64,000 bases of DNA from Gemmatimonadota bacterium (GCA_003223395.1 QHUZ01000022.1:20078-84077), one strand, 5' to 3'; counted from the first letter of the stretch, positions 41,903 to 52,554 are shown. Numbers and translations: made by a program. Notes: generated from the letters alone by a model not told the origin.

Positions 41903-43809
41903 GACGCCTCCAAGACCTCGCGGACCCTGCGGGTGATCGCTTCGGTGGTGAAGGGTTTGGCGAGATACGCGACGCCCGGCTCGAGCATGCCGTGGCTGGC
42001 GATCGCGCCGTCGGGGTAGCCGGACATGTAGAGCACGCGGAGTCCGGGACGTGCCGCCTGAATGGTCTCCGCAAGCTTCCGTCCGTTGGTGTCGGGCATG
42101 ATGACGTCGGTCAGCAGGAGATCGATCTCTCCCTTGTGACGCCGCGCGATGTCCAGCGCGGTGCTGCCGCGGTCGGCCTCCAGCACCGTATAGCCCTGGG
42201 CGGCAAGCGCGCGATGCGTCAAGCGGCGCAGCTGCTCGTCATCCTCCACGACGAGCACGGTCCCTCTCCCGGGGCGCGCCGCTTCGACCGGCGCGACCTT
42301 CCCGATGTCCTCGGGCAGCGCCGCGATGGCGGGGAGATAGATCTTGAACGTCGTGCCCTTGCCGGGCTCGGTATAGAGCCAGATGTTGCCACCCGTCTGC
42401 TTGACGATGCCGTACACGGTCGACAGCCCAAGGCCGGTTCCGCGCCCCGCGGGCTTGGTGGTGAAGAACGGCTCGAAGATCCGCGATTTGGTTTTCTCGT
42501 CCATCCCACAGCCCGTGTCACTGACGGCCAGCATGACGTACTCGCCCGGGATGACCGAGACGTGCTGCGCCGCGTAGGCCTCGTCGAGCGTCGCGTTGCG
42601 TGTTTCGATCGTCACGGTGCCGCCGTCGGGCATCGCGTCGCGCGCGTTGATCGCGAGATTCATGATGACTTGCTCGATCTGGTTCGGATCGGCGCGTGCG
42701 GCCGCGAGGTGGTCCGCCAGGTCCGTCTTGAGCTCGATGTTCTCGGAGATCAGCGAGCGCAGCATCTTGTCGAGGTTTGAGACGACACTGTTGACGTCGA
42801 TGATGCGGGGCTCGAGCACCTGTTTGCGCGAAAAGGCAAGCAGCTGACGAGTGAGCGCCGCGGCCCGTCGCGCCGCCTTGCGAATCTCTTCGAGGTCCTC
42901 GAGCTGCCGCACGTTACCGTTCAGCTCGGCCGCCAGGAGATCCGTGTACCCGACGATCGCGGTGAGGATGTTGTTGAAGTCGTGTGCCACGCCACCTGCG
43001 AGCTGGCCCACCGCTTCCATCTTCTGTGACTGCAGCAGCTGCTCTTCCAGTCGCTTGCGTTCGGTAATCTCCGTCGCGACGCCCAGCAGCGTGGCCGTCC
43101 CTTCGTTCGGGGACCGCAACGGCACCTTGATCGTTTGAAACCAGCGGGTATCCCCGGTCGTGGGGTTCGTCACCGGTTCTTCGGCAATGATTTTGGGCTG
43201 GCCCGAGGACATCACGTCGCGGTCGTGACGCAGGAAGTGCGCGATTTCCTCGACGTTGGGATTGAAGTCGGCGTCGGTCTTGCCGACCAGCGACTCCACG
43301 GTGGTCCCGTAGACCTGCGCCGTGGCCTGATTGACGAGCACGAACCGGCCGTTCCAGTCCTTCACGAAAATCAGACTGGGATTCGCGTCGATGATCTGCC
43401 GCAACAGACGTTCCTGGCTCCGCAATGCAACCTTCTGGCGGGCGCGCTGCAGTGCTTCGAGCAGTGCGGGGCCGAGACGCACAAGCCGGTCCTTCAGGAT
43501 GTAATCGGACGCGCCGCTTTTCAGATACCGGACGGCGGTCTCTTCATCGAGTGATCCCGTGACGAGAATGAACGGCACATCCGGCTGGGCTCGCTGCGCG
43601 ATCTCGAGCGCTTCCCAGCCGCTGAACCCGGGAATGTTGTGATCGCTGAGAATCGCGTGCGGTGCAAATCCCTCCAACGCAGCGACGAATGCAGGTTGAG
43701 TTCGGACGTGCTGGACGGCGGGCGGTGGAGCGAGGCGCCCGAGCTCACGGTTGATCAACACCGCATCATGGTCGTTGTCCTCGACCATGAGGACGCGAAC
43801 TTGTTCCAT
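41899..43809 (-). CDS. Hybrid histidine kinase: REC-PAS-HisKA-HATPase-REC
   Basis: 636-residue soluble kinase. The N-terminal receiver (VLMVEDNDHDAVL; Asp in AILSDHNIPGFSG) is followed by PAS (QIIDANPSLIFVKDWNGRF), HisKA with MEAVGQLAGGVAHDFNNILTA (His about 273) and HATPase_c ([41 protein letters not shown]). A C-terminal receiver has VLVVEDDEQLRR and Asp in LLTDVIMPDTNG. No membrane span. It resembles the kinases at 46329 and 49291 in its HDFNN core, so the three probably arose by duplication. It lies 78 bp downstream of the LuxR-type regulator. Confidence 0.93.
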   Translation of the reverse strand: MEQVRVLMVEDNDHDAVLINRELGRLAPPPAVQHVRTQPAFVAALEGFAPHAILSDHNIPGFSGWEALEIAQRAQPDVPFILVTGSLDEETAVRYLKSGASDYILKDRLVRLGPALLEALQRARQKVALRSQERLLRQIIDANPSLIFVKDWNGRFVLVNQATAQVYGTTVESLVGKTDADFNPNVEEIAHFLRHDRDVMSSGQPKIIAEEPVTNPTTGDTRWFQTIKVPLRSPNEGTATLLGVATEITERKRLEEQLLQSQKMEAVGQLAGGVAHDFNNILTAIVGYTDLLAAELNGNVRQLEDLEEIRKAARRAAALTRQLLAFSRKQVLEPRIIDVNSVVSNLDKMLRSLISENIELKTDLADHLAAARADPNQIEQVIMNLAINARDAMPDGGTVTIETRNATLDEAYAAQHVSVIPGEYVMLAVSDTGCGMDEKTKSRIFEPFFTTKPAGRGTGLGLSTVYGIVKQTGGNIWLYTEPGKGTTFKIYLPAIAALPEDIGKVAPVEAARPGRGTVLVVEDDEQLRRLTHRALAAQGYTVLEADRGSTALDIARRHKGEIDLLLTDVIMPDTNGRKLAETIQAARPGLRVLYMSGYPDGAIASHGMLEPGVAYLAKPFTTEAITRRVREVLEAS

Positions 43810-43887
43810 GCCATAGGATTGGTGATGCTGAGAAGCGTGTCTGTCGGCGGTAGGGAACCGTTGTGGTAGGGTTTTGCCTACGATGAC

Positions 43888-44541
43888 TTACTGCGTCGCG
43901 CGTAACGCTGCCGGACTGATCAGACCGTGTTGCGTCGCGTAAAACGTCAGCTCGGCGTTGGAGCGCATGCGCAATTTGTGGAGCAGCCGCGCGCGATACG
44001 TGGTCACCGTCTTGGGGGAAAGTCCAAGCTGCCGGCTGATCGCGGTGATGGGTCGTCCCGCGGCCAGGAGCCGCAGCACTTCGAGCTCGCGATCGGAGAG
44101 CTGTTCGTGCGGGGCGGGCGGGGGTCCGCCGAGCCCGTCGGCGACGGCCTGCGCCATCGCGGGACTCAGGTACTTGTGACCCGCCATCACTCGCTCGAGT
44201 GCGCGTAACAACTCTTCCGGCGCCGATTCCTTCGTCAGATATCCGGACGCCCCCATCTCGAGCATGCGGAGCGCCAGCTGGTCTTCGGGGAACATCGTGA
44301 GGATCAGCACGGGGAGCTGTGGCCGCGCCGCGTGGATCTCCTTGAGCACCTCGAGGCCGTGCCGATCGGGCAGGCCAAGATCCAGCAACACCACATCCCA
44401 GCGCTCGCCGAACGCCAACGCAAGCGCCTCCGCTGCCGTCCCCGCCTCCCCGAACTGCACGCCATCGGGCAGCCCTTGCAGCAGCTCGATCAGTCCGCGG
44501 CGCACGAGCGCATGATCGTCTACGACGAGGATGCGAATCAT
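43888..44541 (-). CDS. NarL/FixJ-family response regulator (LuxR-type HTH)
   Basis: 217 residues. Receiver domain: ILVVDDHALVRRGLIELL, phospho-Asp in VVLLDLGLPDRHG, VLILTMFPED and YLTKESAPEEL. C-terminal LuxR helix-turn-helix: QLSDRELEVLRLLAAGRPITAISRQLGLSPKTVTTYRARLLHKL (about residues 146-189). It is the only DNA-binding regulator in this signalling island. It overlaps the HisKA_3 kinase gene by 4 bp (44538-44541), its obvious cognate sensor. Confidence 0.95.
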   Translation of the reverse strand: MIRILVVDDHALVRRGLIELLQGLPDGVQFGEAGTAAEALALAFGERWDVVLLDLGLPDRHGLEVLKEIHAARPQLPVLILTMFPEDQLALRMLEMGASGYLTKESAPEELLRALERVMAGHKYLSPAMAQAVADGLGGPPPAPHEQLSDRELEVLRLLAAGRPITAISRQLGLSPKTVTTYRARLLHKLRMRSNAELTFYATQHGLISPAALRATQ

Positions 44542-46304
44542 CGGGGCGGGAACCAGGCAGCAACGCGCGTCCCGCCGTTGCTGCGCGGCGCGACTTCCAT
44601 CACGCCGCCGAGTGCCGCGGCGCGCTCGCGCATACCGAGAATGCCGAGCGAACCCGGCCCCATGCCGGCTTCCGTGATGCCGCTTCCGTCATCATTGATC
44701 TCGAGCATCACGCAATCGCTTTTCACGCCGAGCTCGATATCGACGCGCGTCGCCCCGGCATGCCGCAGCACGTTCGTGAGGGCCTCCTGGACGATGCGGA
44801 ACAGCGCCGTGGCGAGCTCATTGCTGATGGCCCCATCGGTCGGGGAAATGGCGGTCCTGCAGTGCAGGCCCGTGCGCCGCGAGAAGTCTTGCGCCAGCCA
44901 TTCGACCGCGGCCGGCAAGCCCAGCTGATCGAGGATCGGCGGGCGCAGCTCCGTGGCGATGCGCCGCACGCCCTTCACGAGGTCGTCGACCATCGCCGCG
45001 GTCTCGGCGAGTCGCGCGCTGAGCGCCGGCGCTTCCCTTGCCGCGTCCTGTGCCGCGACCAGCTGCAGCTTCAGCGCGGTCAGGGCCTGGCCGAGGCTGT
45101 CGTGAATCTCGCGCGCGATCCGCGTCCGTTCGTCCTCGCGGATGTCCTGTTGCCGGGTGGCGAGGCTGCGCAGTGCGGCCCGCGAGGCGCGCAGCTGCTC
45201 TTCCGCCCGCTTGGCCTCCGTGACGTCGCGATACGTGCCGAGGGTGCACTGCTGGCCGCCGAGCTCGATGCGCACGAGCGACAGCAGCCCGTTGCGCGGC
45301 GCGCTGTCCCGGGGATGCAGCTCGAGCTCGATGTCGTTCACGACGCCCTCGGTACGGAGCCGTTCGATGATCGACGCCCGTCGCGCCGGGTCGATGACAC
45401 CGAGTGAAACCGTTGTTTGCCCGAGGATATCGTCGCGCGGGCGGTTCACCAGCTTCGTGAATGCCTCGTTGGCATCGAGCACCATGCCGTCGGAGAGTCG
45501 CGTGATCAGCAGCGGCAGGGCATTGGCGTAGAAAGCCTTACAGAAGCGTTCCTCCGACTCCACCAACGCCAGCTCCGCGATTCTGCGGCGGGAAATGTCG
45601 CGCGTGATTCCGAGTGCGGCTTGAATGGTGCCGGAGGCGTCGCGCAGCGGAACCGCGTGCGTCGCCAGCCAACGGCGCTGTCCTTTGAGACCGATGATCT
45701 CGAACTCGAGGGTTCCCGAGCTGCCGGCAAACACACGACGGTTCAGATCGTTGAATGCCGCGCGGTACTCCGGGGCAATCACCTGGGCAATCTCCAGGCC
45801 TCGCACTTGCTCGATGCTCTCTGCCTGAATCATCGCCAGGCCCGCGGGATTCATGTCCAGGAGTCGCCCCGCGGCGTCCAACTGCTTCACGCAATCCGGG
45901 TCACTGTCGATGATCGTGCGGAGCCGTTCCTGGCTGTCGTGGCGATCGGTAACATCCGAGGCGAATCCGACGACGCCTACCACATCGCCCTGAGGACCCA
46001 CGAGGGGTTCCACGCGGGCGGAGAACGCTCGACCATGAACGACCGTTTCGTAGGCCACGGATTCCCCGCGGAGCGCGGCGCGGTGCGCTGCGACGGCGGG
46101 AGCGGCGTGTTTGGGGTTCTCAAACGCTTCCTCGATCGTCTTGCCTTCCTCGCCCGCCCGCGCCCCGCCACCACGAATTGCGGTGATCCGCAGCTGCTGG
46201 TCGGTCGACCACAGCACGACCGGCAACTGGTCAACCAGCCGGGCGAACTGACCAAGCCACAGGTCGCCCGACAGACCCAGAGCAGTCAGCGCGCTCTCTA
46301 TCAT
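44538..46304 (-). CDS. Multi-PAS NarL-type sensor kinase (HisKA_3)
   Basis: 588-residue soluble kinase. Three PAS-type sensor domains (starts near LPVVLWSTDQQLRITAI, IIDSDPDCVKQLDAAGRLLD and FYANALPLLITRLSDGMVLD) lead to a HisKA_3 dimerisation/phosphoacceptor helix (ERTRIAREIHDSLGQALTALKL, His about 398). A HATPase_c domain with FRIVQEALTNVLRHAGATR and INDDGSGI follows, ending in GSLGILGMRERAAALGG. It pairs with the adjacent LuxR-type regulator. No membrane span, so the cue is cytoplasmic or cofactor-borne; no heme or FAD motif was identified. Confidence 0.94.
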   Translation of the reverse strand: MIESALTALGLSGDLWLGQFARLVDQLPVVLWSTDQQLRITAIRGGGARAGEEGKTIEEAFENPKHAAPAVAAHRAALRGESVAYETVVHGRAFSARVEPLVGPQGDVVGVVGFASDVTDRHDSQERLRTIIDSDPDCVKQLDAAGRLLDMNPAGLAMIQAESIEQVRGLEIAQVIAPEYRAAFNDLNRRVFAGSSGTLEFEIIGLKGQRRWLATHAVPLRDASGTIQAALGITRDISRRRIAELALVESEERFCKAFYANALPLLITRLSDGMVLDANEAFTKLVNRPRDDILGQTTVSLGVIDPARRASIIERLRTEGVVNDIELELHPRDSAPRNGLLSLVRIELGGQQCTLGTYRDVTEAKRAEEQLRASRAALRSLATRQQDIREDERTRIAREIHDSLGQALTALKLQLVAAQDAAREAPALSARLAETAAMVDDLVKGVRRIATELRPPILDQLGLPAAVEWLAQDFSRRTGLHCRTAISPTDGAISNELATALFRIVQEALTNVLRHAGATRVDIELGVKSDCVMLEINDDGSGITEAGMGPGSLGILGMRERAAALGGVMEVAPRSNGGTRVAAWFPPR

Positions 46305-46328
46305 GGCGCTACGGTAGCCGCTCGCGGG

Positions 46329-49190
46329 TCACGCGTCCAGCACATCGCGCACCTTGCGTGCGAGTCCGTCGGGGGAAAACGGCTTTTGCAGAAAGGCGCT
46401 GCCCGAGGGGAGCGTACCGTGCTGGACGACGGCGTCCCCGGGATACCCGGACATGTAGAGCACGCGAATCCCCGGCCGCTGCGCGGTCAGACGATCCGCG
46501 AGCTCCCGCCCGGACAGCCCGGGCATCACGACGTCGGTCAGGAGCAGGTGAATCATGCCGCCATGGCGCTCCACGACGCGGAGCGCGGCGGCGGGATCGG
46601 AGGCGGCCAGGACGACGTAGCCCTGCGCCTCGAGCGCGCGGCGGCTGAGCGTCAGCACCGCCGGCTCGTCTTCGACCACCAGCACCGTCTCGCTGCCGCG
46701 AGCCGGCCCGCTTTTTTGTGGGCCAGCCGGTGCATCGGCGGGCGTCGCGATGCGCGGCAGGTAGATCTTGAAGCTCGAGCCACGCCCGGGCTCCGAATAC
46801 ACCGAGATGTATCCGCCGCTCTGCTTCACGATGCCGTACACCGTGGCAAGTCCGAGTCCCGTGCCCTTGCCGACTTCCTTGGTCGTGAAGAACGGCTCGA
46901 AGAGATGGGCGCGCACGGTCGCATCCATGCCGGCACCGGTATCGGTCACCGCGAGCAGGGCATAGGAGCCCGGAACCGAGCCAAGGTGCGCTTGGGCGAA
47001 CGCCTCGTCGAGGTCCACGTTGGCGGTTTCGACGGTCAGCTTCCCGCCGTCCGGCATCGCGTCGCGGGCGTTCACCGCGAGGTTCACGATGACCTGCTCG
47101 ATCTGATTCGGGTCGGCCCGGACGCGCCCCAGGTCTGGCGCCAGCACCGCCACGAGCGCGATATGCTCGCCGATCAGGCGCTGGAGCATCTTGTCCATCT
47201 CCGCAACGACAACGTTGAGGTCGAGCACTTCCGGCTGCAGCATCTGCCGGCGGCTGTACGCCAGCAGCTGGCGGGTCAGCGACGCCGCCCGCTCGGACGC
47301 TTTGCGGATCTCCTCCACGTCGCCGCGCTTGGAATCGCCGGGAGGGAGTTCGCGCAACAGGAGCTGGGTGTTCCCGAGGATTGCCGTGAGGAGGTTGTTG
47401 AAGTCGTGCGCGATGCCGCCCGCGAGCTGCCCAACCGCTTCCATTTTCTGCGACTGGCGGAACTGCTCTTCGAGGTGGCGTTGCTCCGTGACATCCCGCT
47501 GCGTTCCCCACACCCGCACGAGATGCCCGTCTTCAATGAAGCCGACCACGTTATTAAGGAAGACGCGGGGCCGTCCCTCGCGGTCGTGCTCCCGCGTTTC
47601 AGAGTTGGTCACACGGTAGCCGGCCCGCAGGAACGCGCGAATCTGCTCGCGATTGGTGGGATCGTTGACGTTGTGGAGATCGGCGAGCTTCGTGCCGATC
47701 AACTCGCTCGCTTCGCCATATCCGTACATCCGGGCCATCGCGTCGTTGCACTCCGCGATGCGTGCCCCGGCGTACAGCCGATCGATCTGCTCTTCTTCCG
47801 GCAAGCTGATCGGTACCGGAGGATCGATCTCCAGGCGCGAGACGCCTTCCGAGCTTTGGGCGATGAACGAGCGGTAGCGCTCCTCGGCGCGCTTGCGGTC
47901 GGTCACGTCCATGCCGATCGCGAGCCAGCCGCCACCCGTCAGCGGCGCGTTGGCCCAGATCGTCTCGAGGGTCGTGCCATGCCGGGTGCGCGTGCGGAAA
48001 TCGGTCCATTGACCCACGGGCGCGCCGATCGAATCGCGCAGCCGCTGCCGGTCGCGGGGATCGGGATAGAGTTCGGCAAAGATGTCGCGGGTGCTTGCCT
48101 CGGCGACGTCGTAGCCGAGGGTCCGCGTCCACTCGCGATTGCCCCACTGGATCCCGCCTTGCTCGTCCAGGAAGACGAGCATCACGGGAATGTTGTCCAC
48201 GATGCGCTGTAGCAGCTCGCTCTGCTCGCGCCACGCGTCCTCGACGCGCTTGCGCTCGATTGCCATCGCCATCTGTGACGAGACGAACGTCAGGATGTCG
48301 CGCTCAGCTTCGCCGTAGCGCACGCCCTGCGAATACGTCTGCGTCACCACGACCCCAATCGTGCGATCCTTGACCTTGAGCGGCACGCCGAGCCAGTCGA
48401 TGGACGGGGCGCCGATCAGTTCCGCTTCACCGGCGGCGACGAGCTGCTCGTACACTTCAGGCGTGGCGAGCAGTGGTTGCCCGGTACGGAGCACGTATTC
48501 CGTGAGACCCTTGCGGAGTTTGCGCGGATTCACGTCGCACGTCAGGTCAATCTCGTCGACGAAATACGGGAACTCGAGCCGGTCCTTCTCCGCATCGTAC
48601 AGCGACACATAGAAGTTCTTCGCCGGCATCAGCTCGCCGACGATCTCGTGGATTGCGCGCAACAGCTGCTGGAGGTTGTCGGCCGTGTGGGCGGTGTGGG
48701 AGATGCGGTACACCGCTTCCTGCACGCATTCGGCCCGGCGTCGCGCCGTGACGTCGCGGAAGCTCCAGACGCGGCCCACCGAGCGACCCTCGAGGCGGAG
48801 TGGAATCGAGTAGCGCTCCAGCACGCGCCCGTCCTTGAAAGTCACGACGTCGAAGCTGTCCGACTGGGGCTCGGCGTACCGCTCCTGAATCCCATCCACG
48901 AACAACTGGGGATTGACGAGCTGGTCGCGTACATGCTCGATCAGGCGCCGGCGCCCGGCCGCGTCGTTGTTGGCGGCGATCAGCGCAGCGGGCAAACGCC
49001 ACATCTCCTCGAAATGGCGATTGTGCGACACGATGTTGCCGTCGAGATCGACCACGAGGATGCCGTCCGCAGTCGATTCGAGGGTGGCCTGGAGCACCGA
49101 AACCGTCAGCGAATCAGCTTCTCTACGGGGTTTCTTCGCCCTTGGGTTGGACTTGGGCTTCTTGGAGGCGGTGGTTCGGCGTGTCGCCAT
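46329..49190 (-). CDS. Hybrid histidine kinase: PAS-GAF-PAS-PAS-HisKA-HATPase-REC
   Basis: 953-residue soluble kinase with a lysine/arginine-rich N-terminal tail (TTASKKPKSNPRAKKPRREA). First PAS (TLESTADGILVVDLDGNI), GAF (AIHEIVGELMPAKNFYVSLYD), two further PAS domains (IVDNIPVMLVFLDEQGGIQW; ARIAECNDAMARMYGYGEAS), HisKA with [20 protein letters not shown] (His about 595), HATPase_c ([41 protein letters not shown]) and a C-terminal receiver (VLVVEDEPAVLTL, Asp in LLTDVVMPGLSG). It is first in the minus-strand signalling set and divergent from the kinase at 49291. Confidence 0.93.
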   Translation of the reverse strand: MATRRTTASKKPKSNPRAKKPRREADSLTVSVLQATLESTADGILVVDLDGNIVSHNRHFEEMWRLPAALIAANNDAAGRRRLIEHVRDQLVNPQLFVDGIQERYAEPQSDSFDVVTFKDGRVLERYSIPLRLEGRSVGRVWSFRDVTARRRAECVQEAVYRISHTAHTADNLQQLLRAIHEIVGELMPAKNFYVSLYDAEKDRLEFPYFVDEIDLTCDVNPRKLRKGLTEYVLRTGQPLLATPEVYEQLVAAGEAELIGAPSIDWLGVPLKVKDRTIGVVVTQTYSQGVRYGEAERDILTFVSSQMAMAIERKRVEDAWREQSELLQRIVDNIPVMLVFLDEQGGIQWGNREWTRTLGYDVAEASTRDIFAELYPDPRDRQRLRDSIGAPVGQWTDFRTRTRHGTTLETIWANAPLTGGGWLAIGMDVTDRKRAEERYRSFIAQSSEGVSRLEIDPPVPISLPEEEQIDRLYAGARIAECNDAMARMYGYGEASELIGTKLADLHNVNDPTNREQIRAFLRAGYRVTNSETREHDREGRPRVFLNNVVGFIEDGHLVRVWGTQRDVTEQRHLEEQFRQSQKMEAVGQLAGGIAHDFNNLLTAILGNTQLLLRELPPGDSKRGDVEEIRKASERAASLTRQLLAYSRRQMLQPEVLDLNVVVAEMDKMLQRLIGEHIALVAVLAPDLGRVRADPNQIEQVIVNLAVNARDAMPDGGKLTVETANVDLDEAFAQAHLGSVPGSYALLAVTDTGAGMDATVRAHLFEPFFTTKEVGKGTGLGLATVYGIVKQSGGYISVYSEPGRGSSFKIYLPRIATPADAPAGPQKSGPARGSETVLVVEDEPAVLTLSRRALEAQGYVVLAASDPAAALRVVERHGGMIHLLLTDVVMPGLSGRELADRLTAQRPGIRVLYMSGYPGDAVVQHGTLPSGSAFLQKPFSPDGLARKVRDVLDA

Positions 49191-49216
49191 GGGCCCGCAA
49201 TCTACGGGTGGCGGGT

Positions 49217-49247
49217 CCCGTGACCAGCCTCACGGGTCTAAACCCGT
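49217..49247. promoter_or_regulatory. Two mutually exclusive stem-loops in the divergent kinase promoter region
   Basis: CCCGTGA (49217-49223) pairs with TCACGGG (49230-49236), and ACGGGT (49232-49237) can instead pair with ACCCGT (49242-49247). The two share bases 49232-49236, so only one can form at a time. They sit in the 100-bp gap between divergent hybrid kinases, 44 bp before the GTG at 49291. Function unknown. Confidence 0.3.
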
Positions 49248-49290
49248 CTCGCACCTAGCTTTCGATCCCTTTCCACGGCTGGGAGCTGGA

Positions 49291-52107
49291 GTGCGACCGA
49301 AGCGATTCCGCTGGCTGGGTGTCGAGGAGTCGAGCCGCGCCGAGCAGCAGCTGCGCGCGGCGGCGCGCCAGCAGGAGGCGGTCGCTCACCTCGGCCAGCA
49401 AGCGCTCGCCGGAGTCGCGCGAGCCAACCTGTTCGATACGGCCGCCAAGCTCCTCGCGCGCGGCCTCGACGTCGAGTTCAGCGAAATCCTCGAGCTGAAG
49501 CCGGAGCACCGCAGCCTGTTGGTGCGTGCGGGCGAGGGCTGGCAGGAGGGGTTTGTCGGCAAGACACTCGTCACCGCCGACGCCGCATCGCTCGCCGGGT
49601 ACGCCCTGAACGCCGCCGGTCCGCTCGTCATCACCGATCTCTCCACCGAAATCCGCTTCAGCGCACCGCCACATCTCGAGGAGCACGGCATCGTCAGCGG
49701 CATCGGTGTGGTCGTGCAGGGCCGTGAGCGTCCCTGGGGCGTGCTGGGCGCGTACAGCGCGCAGCCGCGGGAGTTCAGCGGCCCCGACGTGCTGTTCGTC
49801 CAGGCGCTCGCGCACGTGCTCGCGACCGCGCTCGAGCGCGCGCGCGTGGAAGAGGCCCTGCGCAAGAGCGAAGAGCACTTCCGTTCTCTGACGGAAAACG
49901 CATCCGACATCGTCACGATTCTTGGCGATGACGGGATTCTCCGGTATGTGAGCCCGTCGGTGCAACGGCTGCTGGGCTACGCTGCCAACGAGCTGCTCGG
50001 ACGCAACGCGTTCGAGTTCATGCATCCCGACGATCTCGCGCCGGTCATGGAAGCGCTGGCTGACGCGATACAGGAGCCGGGTTCGCCCCAAACGGCGACG
50101 TTCCGGTTCAAGCACGCCGATGCCAGCTGGCGGGTGCTCGAGTCGATCGGGCAGGCGCGGCTCGATGAGCCCAATGCGTACAGCGTGATCGTCAACTCCC
50201 GCGATGTCACCGAGCGTATCAGGCAGGAAGAGATACTCCAGACCAGCAAGCAGCGGCTGCGCACGGTAGTCGCCGGCGCCCCCGTCATCTTCTTTTCACT
50301 CGATCCCAAAGGCGTCTTCACGCTCGCCGAGGGCAAAGGGCTACACTCACTCGGTGTGCGGCCGGGTATGCTCATGGGCAAATCGTTCTTCGAGCTGCTC
50401 GGCGACGTGCCGCAGGCAGTCGCCGACGTCCGCCGAGCGCTCGCCGGCGAGTCGGTGACGGCGCGGGTCGAGCTGTTCGGCTTCGAGTTCGAGGCGCAGT
50501 ACTCGCCGGTGCGTGAACGGGACGGCTCCATTTCCGGGGTCGTCGGCGTGGCCACCGACATCACCGAGCGGCGCCGGGCCGAGCAGGCGTTGCGGCGCGC
50601 CGACGCGGCCAGCCGCACGCTGGTCCAGCAGGCCCCGTTCGGCATTTTCCGCGCGACACCGGAAGGCGCCTTCTTGTCCGTGAACCCCGCGCTGGTCGAA
50701 ATGCTGGCCTATGAGACGGAGGCAGAGCTGCTGACGCGCCATCTGGATCGGGACGTGTTCAAAGAGCCCGCGGCGCGCGCCCGTTACATCGCGCAGATGA
50801 ACGACGTCGCGGGCGCCGTCGAAACGCAGGCGGCATGGCGGCGCAAGGATGGCGAGTCGATCACGGTGCGTCTCTACGGCCGGTCCGTCCGCTATGAGGA
50901 TGGCCGCGTCGAGTGCCATGAAGTGTTCGCCGAGGACGTCAGCGAGCGACGCGGCTTGGAAGAACAGCTCCGGCAGGCCCAAAAGATGGAGGCCATCGGC
51001 CAGCTCACCGGCGGGATTGCGCACGACTTCAACAACCTGCTGACGATCATCCTCGCCAACGCCGAGCTGCTCGCGCGAGGGCCGGACGAAGCGAGCCTGC
51101 GCGATATCATCTCCGCGGCGGTGAGCGGGCGCCTGATGGTGAATCAGCTGCTGGGATTTGCGCGCCGCTCGACCCTCACGTTCGAGCCGGTGCACCTGGG
51201 CCATCTGCTGAACGATCTCGCCGCCGTGCTGCGGCGCGTCCTGCCGGCCGACATCGAGCTACTCGTCTTTGCGGACGAGGATCTGCCCGAGGTCGGGGCC
51301 GACGGCCATGCCGTCGAGCAGATCCTCCTGAACCTGGTGAACAACGCCCGGGATGCGATGCCGGACGGCGGCGTGCTGCGGCTCGAAACCAGTTGCACCT
51401 GGATCAGCGACGCGCAGCGCGACGTGCTCGGCCCTGGGGCGGCGTCGGAATACGTGTGTCTAGCGGTGGATGACACCGGCGTTGGCATGGACGAAGCGAC
51501 GCGGCAGCGCGCGTTCGAGCCGTTTTTCACGACGAAGCCGGTTGGAAAGGGGACCGGGCTGGGACTGGCGACTGTCTACGGCCTGGTGAAGCAGCACGGC
51601 GGTTTCGTGCAGATCGACAGCGCGCCCGGAGCAGGTACGCGGCTGCGGATCTACTTTCCGGTGGCGGAGGAGGCGACCCGGCGACGGGGGTCAGGAGCGC
51701 ACGAACAGATGGCCCTGGCCGCCGACAATGGGCACGAGACGGTGCTCGTCGTGGAAGACCAGGCGCAGCTGCGCCGCGCGACGGTGTATACGCTCGAACA
51801 TGCCGGGTACACGGTACTCGCGGCCGCCGACGGGATCGAGGCGCTCCACCTGCTGCGCCAGCACCCTGCGCCGATTCATCTGGTCTTCACCGACCTCGTG
51901 ATGAGCCGGCTGGGGGGCCGCGGACTGTATCAGATCGATCGCCGGGAAGGACGCCAGACCGCCTTCCTCTTTACAAGCGGCTACGCGGGAGCGGGGCGGG
52001 GTGAAGAGCCGCTCGATCCGGCGTTGCCGTTCCTTCCGAAGCCGTGGACGAGCGCCGATCTGCTGGCGCGCGTGCGGCAGGTGCTCGATGGAGCAAAACG
52101 CGACTGA
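49291..52107 (+). CDS. Hybrid histidine kinase: GAF-PAS-PAS-PAS-HisKA-HATPase-REC
   Basis: 938-residue soluble kinase. The GTG at 49291 has GGGAG 5 nt upstream; the open frame upstream is antisense to the neighbouring gene. GAF ([21 protein letters not shown]), three PAS domains ([55 protein letters not shown]), HisKA with [20 protein letters not shown] (His about 578), HATPase_c ([41 protein letters not shown]) and a receiver ([12 protein letters not shown], Asp in [12 protein letters not shown]). The terminal receiver is less conserved after the Asp than in the sister kinases. The following CheY-like gene is 58 bp downstream. Confidence 0.92.
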   Translation: MRPKRFRWLGVEESSRAEQQLRAAARQQEAVAHLGQQALAGVARANLFDTAAKLLARGLDVEFSEILELKPEHRSLLVRAGEGWQEGFVGKTLVTADAASLAGYALNAAGPLVITDLSTEIRFSAPPHLEEHGIVSGIGVVVQGRERPWGVLGAYSAQPREFSGPDVLFVQALAHVLATALERARVEEALRKSEEHFRSLTENASDIVTILGDDGILRYVSPSVQRLLGYAANELLGRNAFEFMHPDDLAPVMEALADAIQEPGSPQTATFRFKHADASWRVLESIGQARLDEPNAYSVIVNSRDVTERIRQEEILQTSKQRLRTVVAGAPVIFFSLDPKGVFTLAEGKGLHSLGVRPGMLMGKSFFELLGDVPQAVADVRRALAGESVTARVELFGFEFEAQYSPVRERDGSISGVVGVATDITERRRAEQALRRADAASRTLVQQAPFGIFRATPEGAFLSVNPALVEMLAYETEAELLTRHLDRDVFKEPAARARYIAQMNDVAGAVETQAAWRRKDGESITVRLYGRSVRYEDGRVECHEVFAEDVSERRGLEEQLRQAQKMEAIGQLTGGIAHDFNNLLTIILANAELLARGPDEASLRDIISAAVSGRLMVNQLLGFARRSTLTFEPVHLGHLLNDLAAVLRRVLPADIELLVFADEDLPEVGADGHAVEQILLNLVNNARDAMPDGGVLRLETSCTWISDAQRDVLGPGAASEYVCLAVDDTGVGMDEATRQRAFEPFFTTKPVGKGTGLGLATVYGLVKQHGGFVQIDSAPGAGTRLRIYFPVAEEATRRRGSGAHEQMALAADNGHETVLVVEDQAQLRRATVYTLEHAGYTVLAAADGIEALHLLRQHPAPIHLVFTDLVMSRLGGRGLYQIDRREGRQTAFLFTSGYAGAGRGEEPLDPALPFLPKPWTSADLLARVRQVLDGAKRD

Positions 52108-52165
52108 TCGCGTGTAGGGAGTTGCTGACTAGCACAGCTGGCGCTGTAGCAGACATTTCCGGCCC

Positions 52166-52534
52166 ATGGCGCGCATCCTCGTAATCGACGACCAGGAGCC
52201 GATTCGCCGCGTCGTACGAAGAGCATTGGAGCAGGACGGACATGAAGTCCTCGACGCGAGTGACGGCGAAATCGGGATGGAAATCCTCGAGAGCCAGTCG
52301 TTCGATGTCGTGATTACCGACATCTTCATGCCCGGCCAGGACGGCATCGTCACGCTGCGGCTGATCCGGAAGCGGTTCCCTGCGGTGAAAGTCATCGTGA
52401 TTTCTGGCGGCGATTCCAGCGGCATCATGGACCTGCGTCAGGATGCCGAGCTGCTCGGCGCGGTGAAGAGTTTGCAGAAGCCCTTCAACGCGCGCGAGAT
52501 CATGGACGTAGTTCGCGGCGTCCTCGGCTCTTAG
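52166..52534 (+). CDS. Single-domain response regulator (receiver only)
   Basis: 122 residues, only a receiver: ILVIDDQEPIRRVVRRAL, phospho-Asp in DVVITDIFMPGQDGIVTL, KVIVISGGDSSGIMD and Lys in KSLQKPFNAREIMDVV. It follows the hybrid kinase on the same strand and may act as the phosphoryl shuttle or sink for it. Typical of CheY-like proteins without an output domain. Confidence 0.93.
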   Translation: MARILVIDDQEPIRRVVRRALEQDGHEVLDASDGEIGMEILESQSFDVVITDIFMPGQDGIVTLRLIRKRFPAVKVIVISGGDSSGIMDLRQDAELLGAVKSLQKPFNAREIMDVVRGVLGS

Positions 52535-52554
52535 CGACCGGTTTTGAGGGGAAA

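Noticed and set aside
45417..48212. Very long plus-strand open frame (931 aa) opposite the kinase genes
   Set aside because: It spans the antisense of two adjacent kinase genes in high-GC DNA, has no recognisable domain, and its sense partners carry full conserved motifs.
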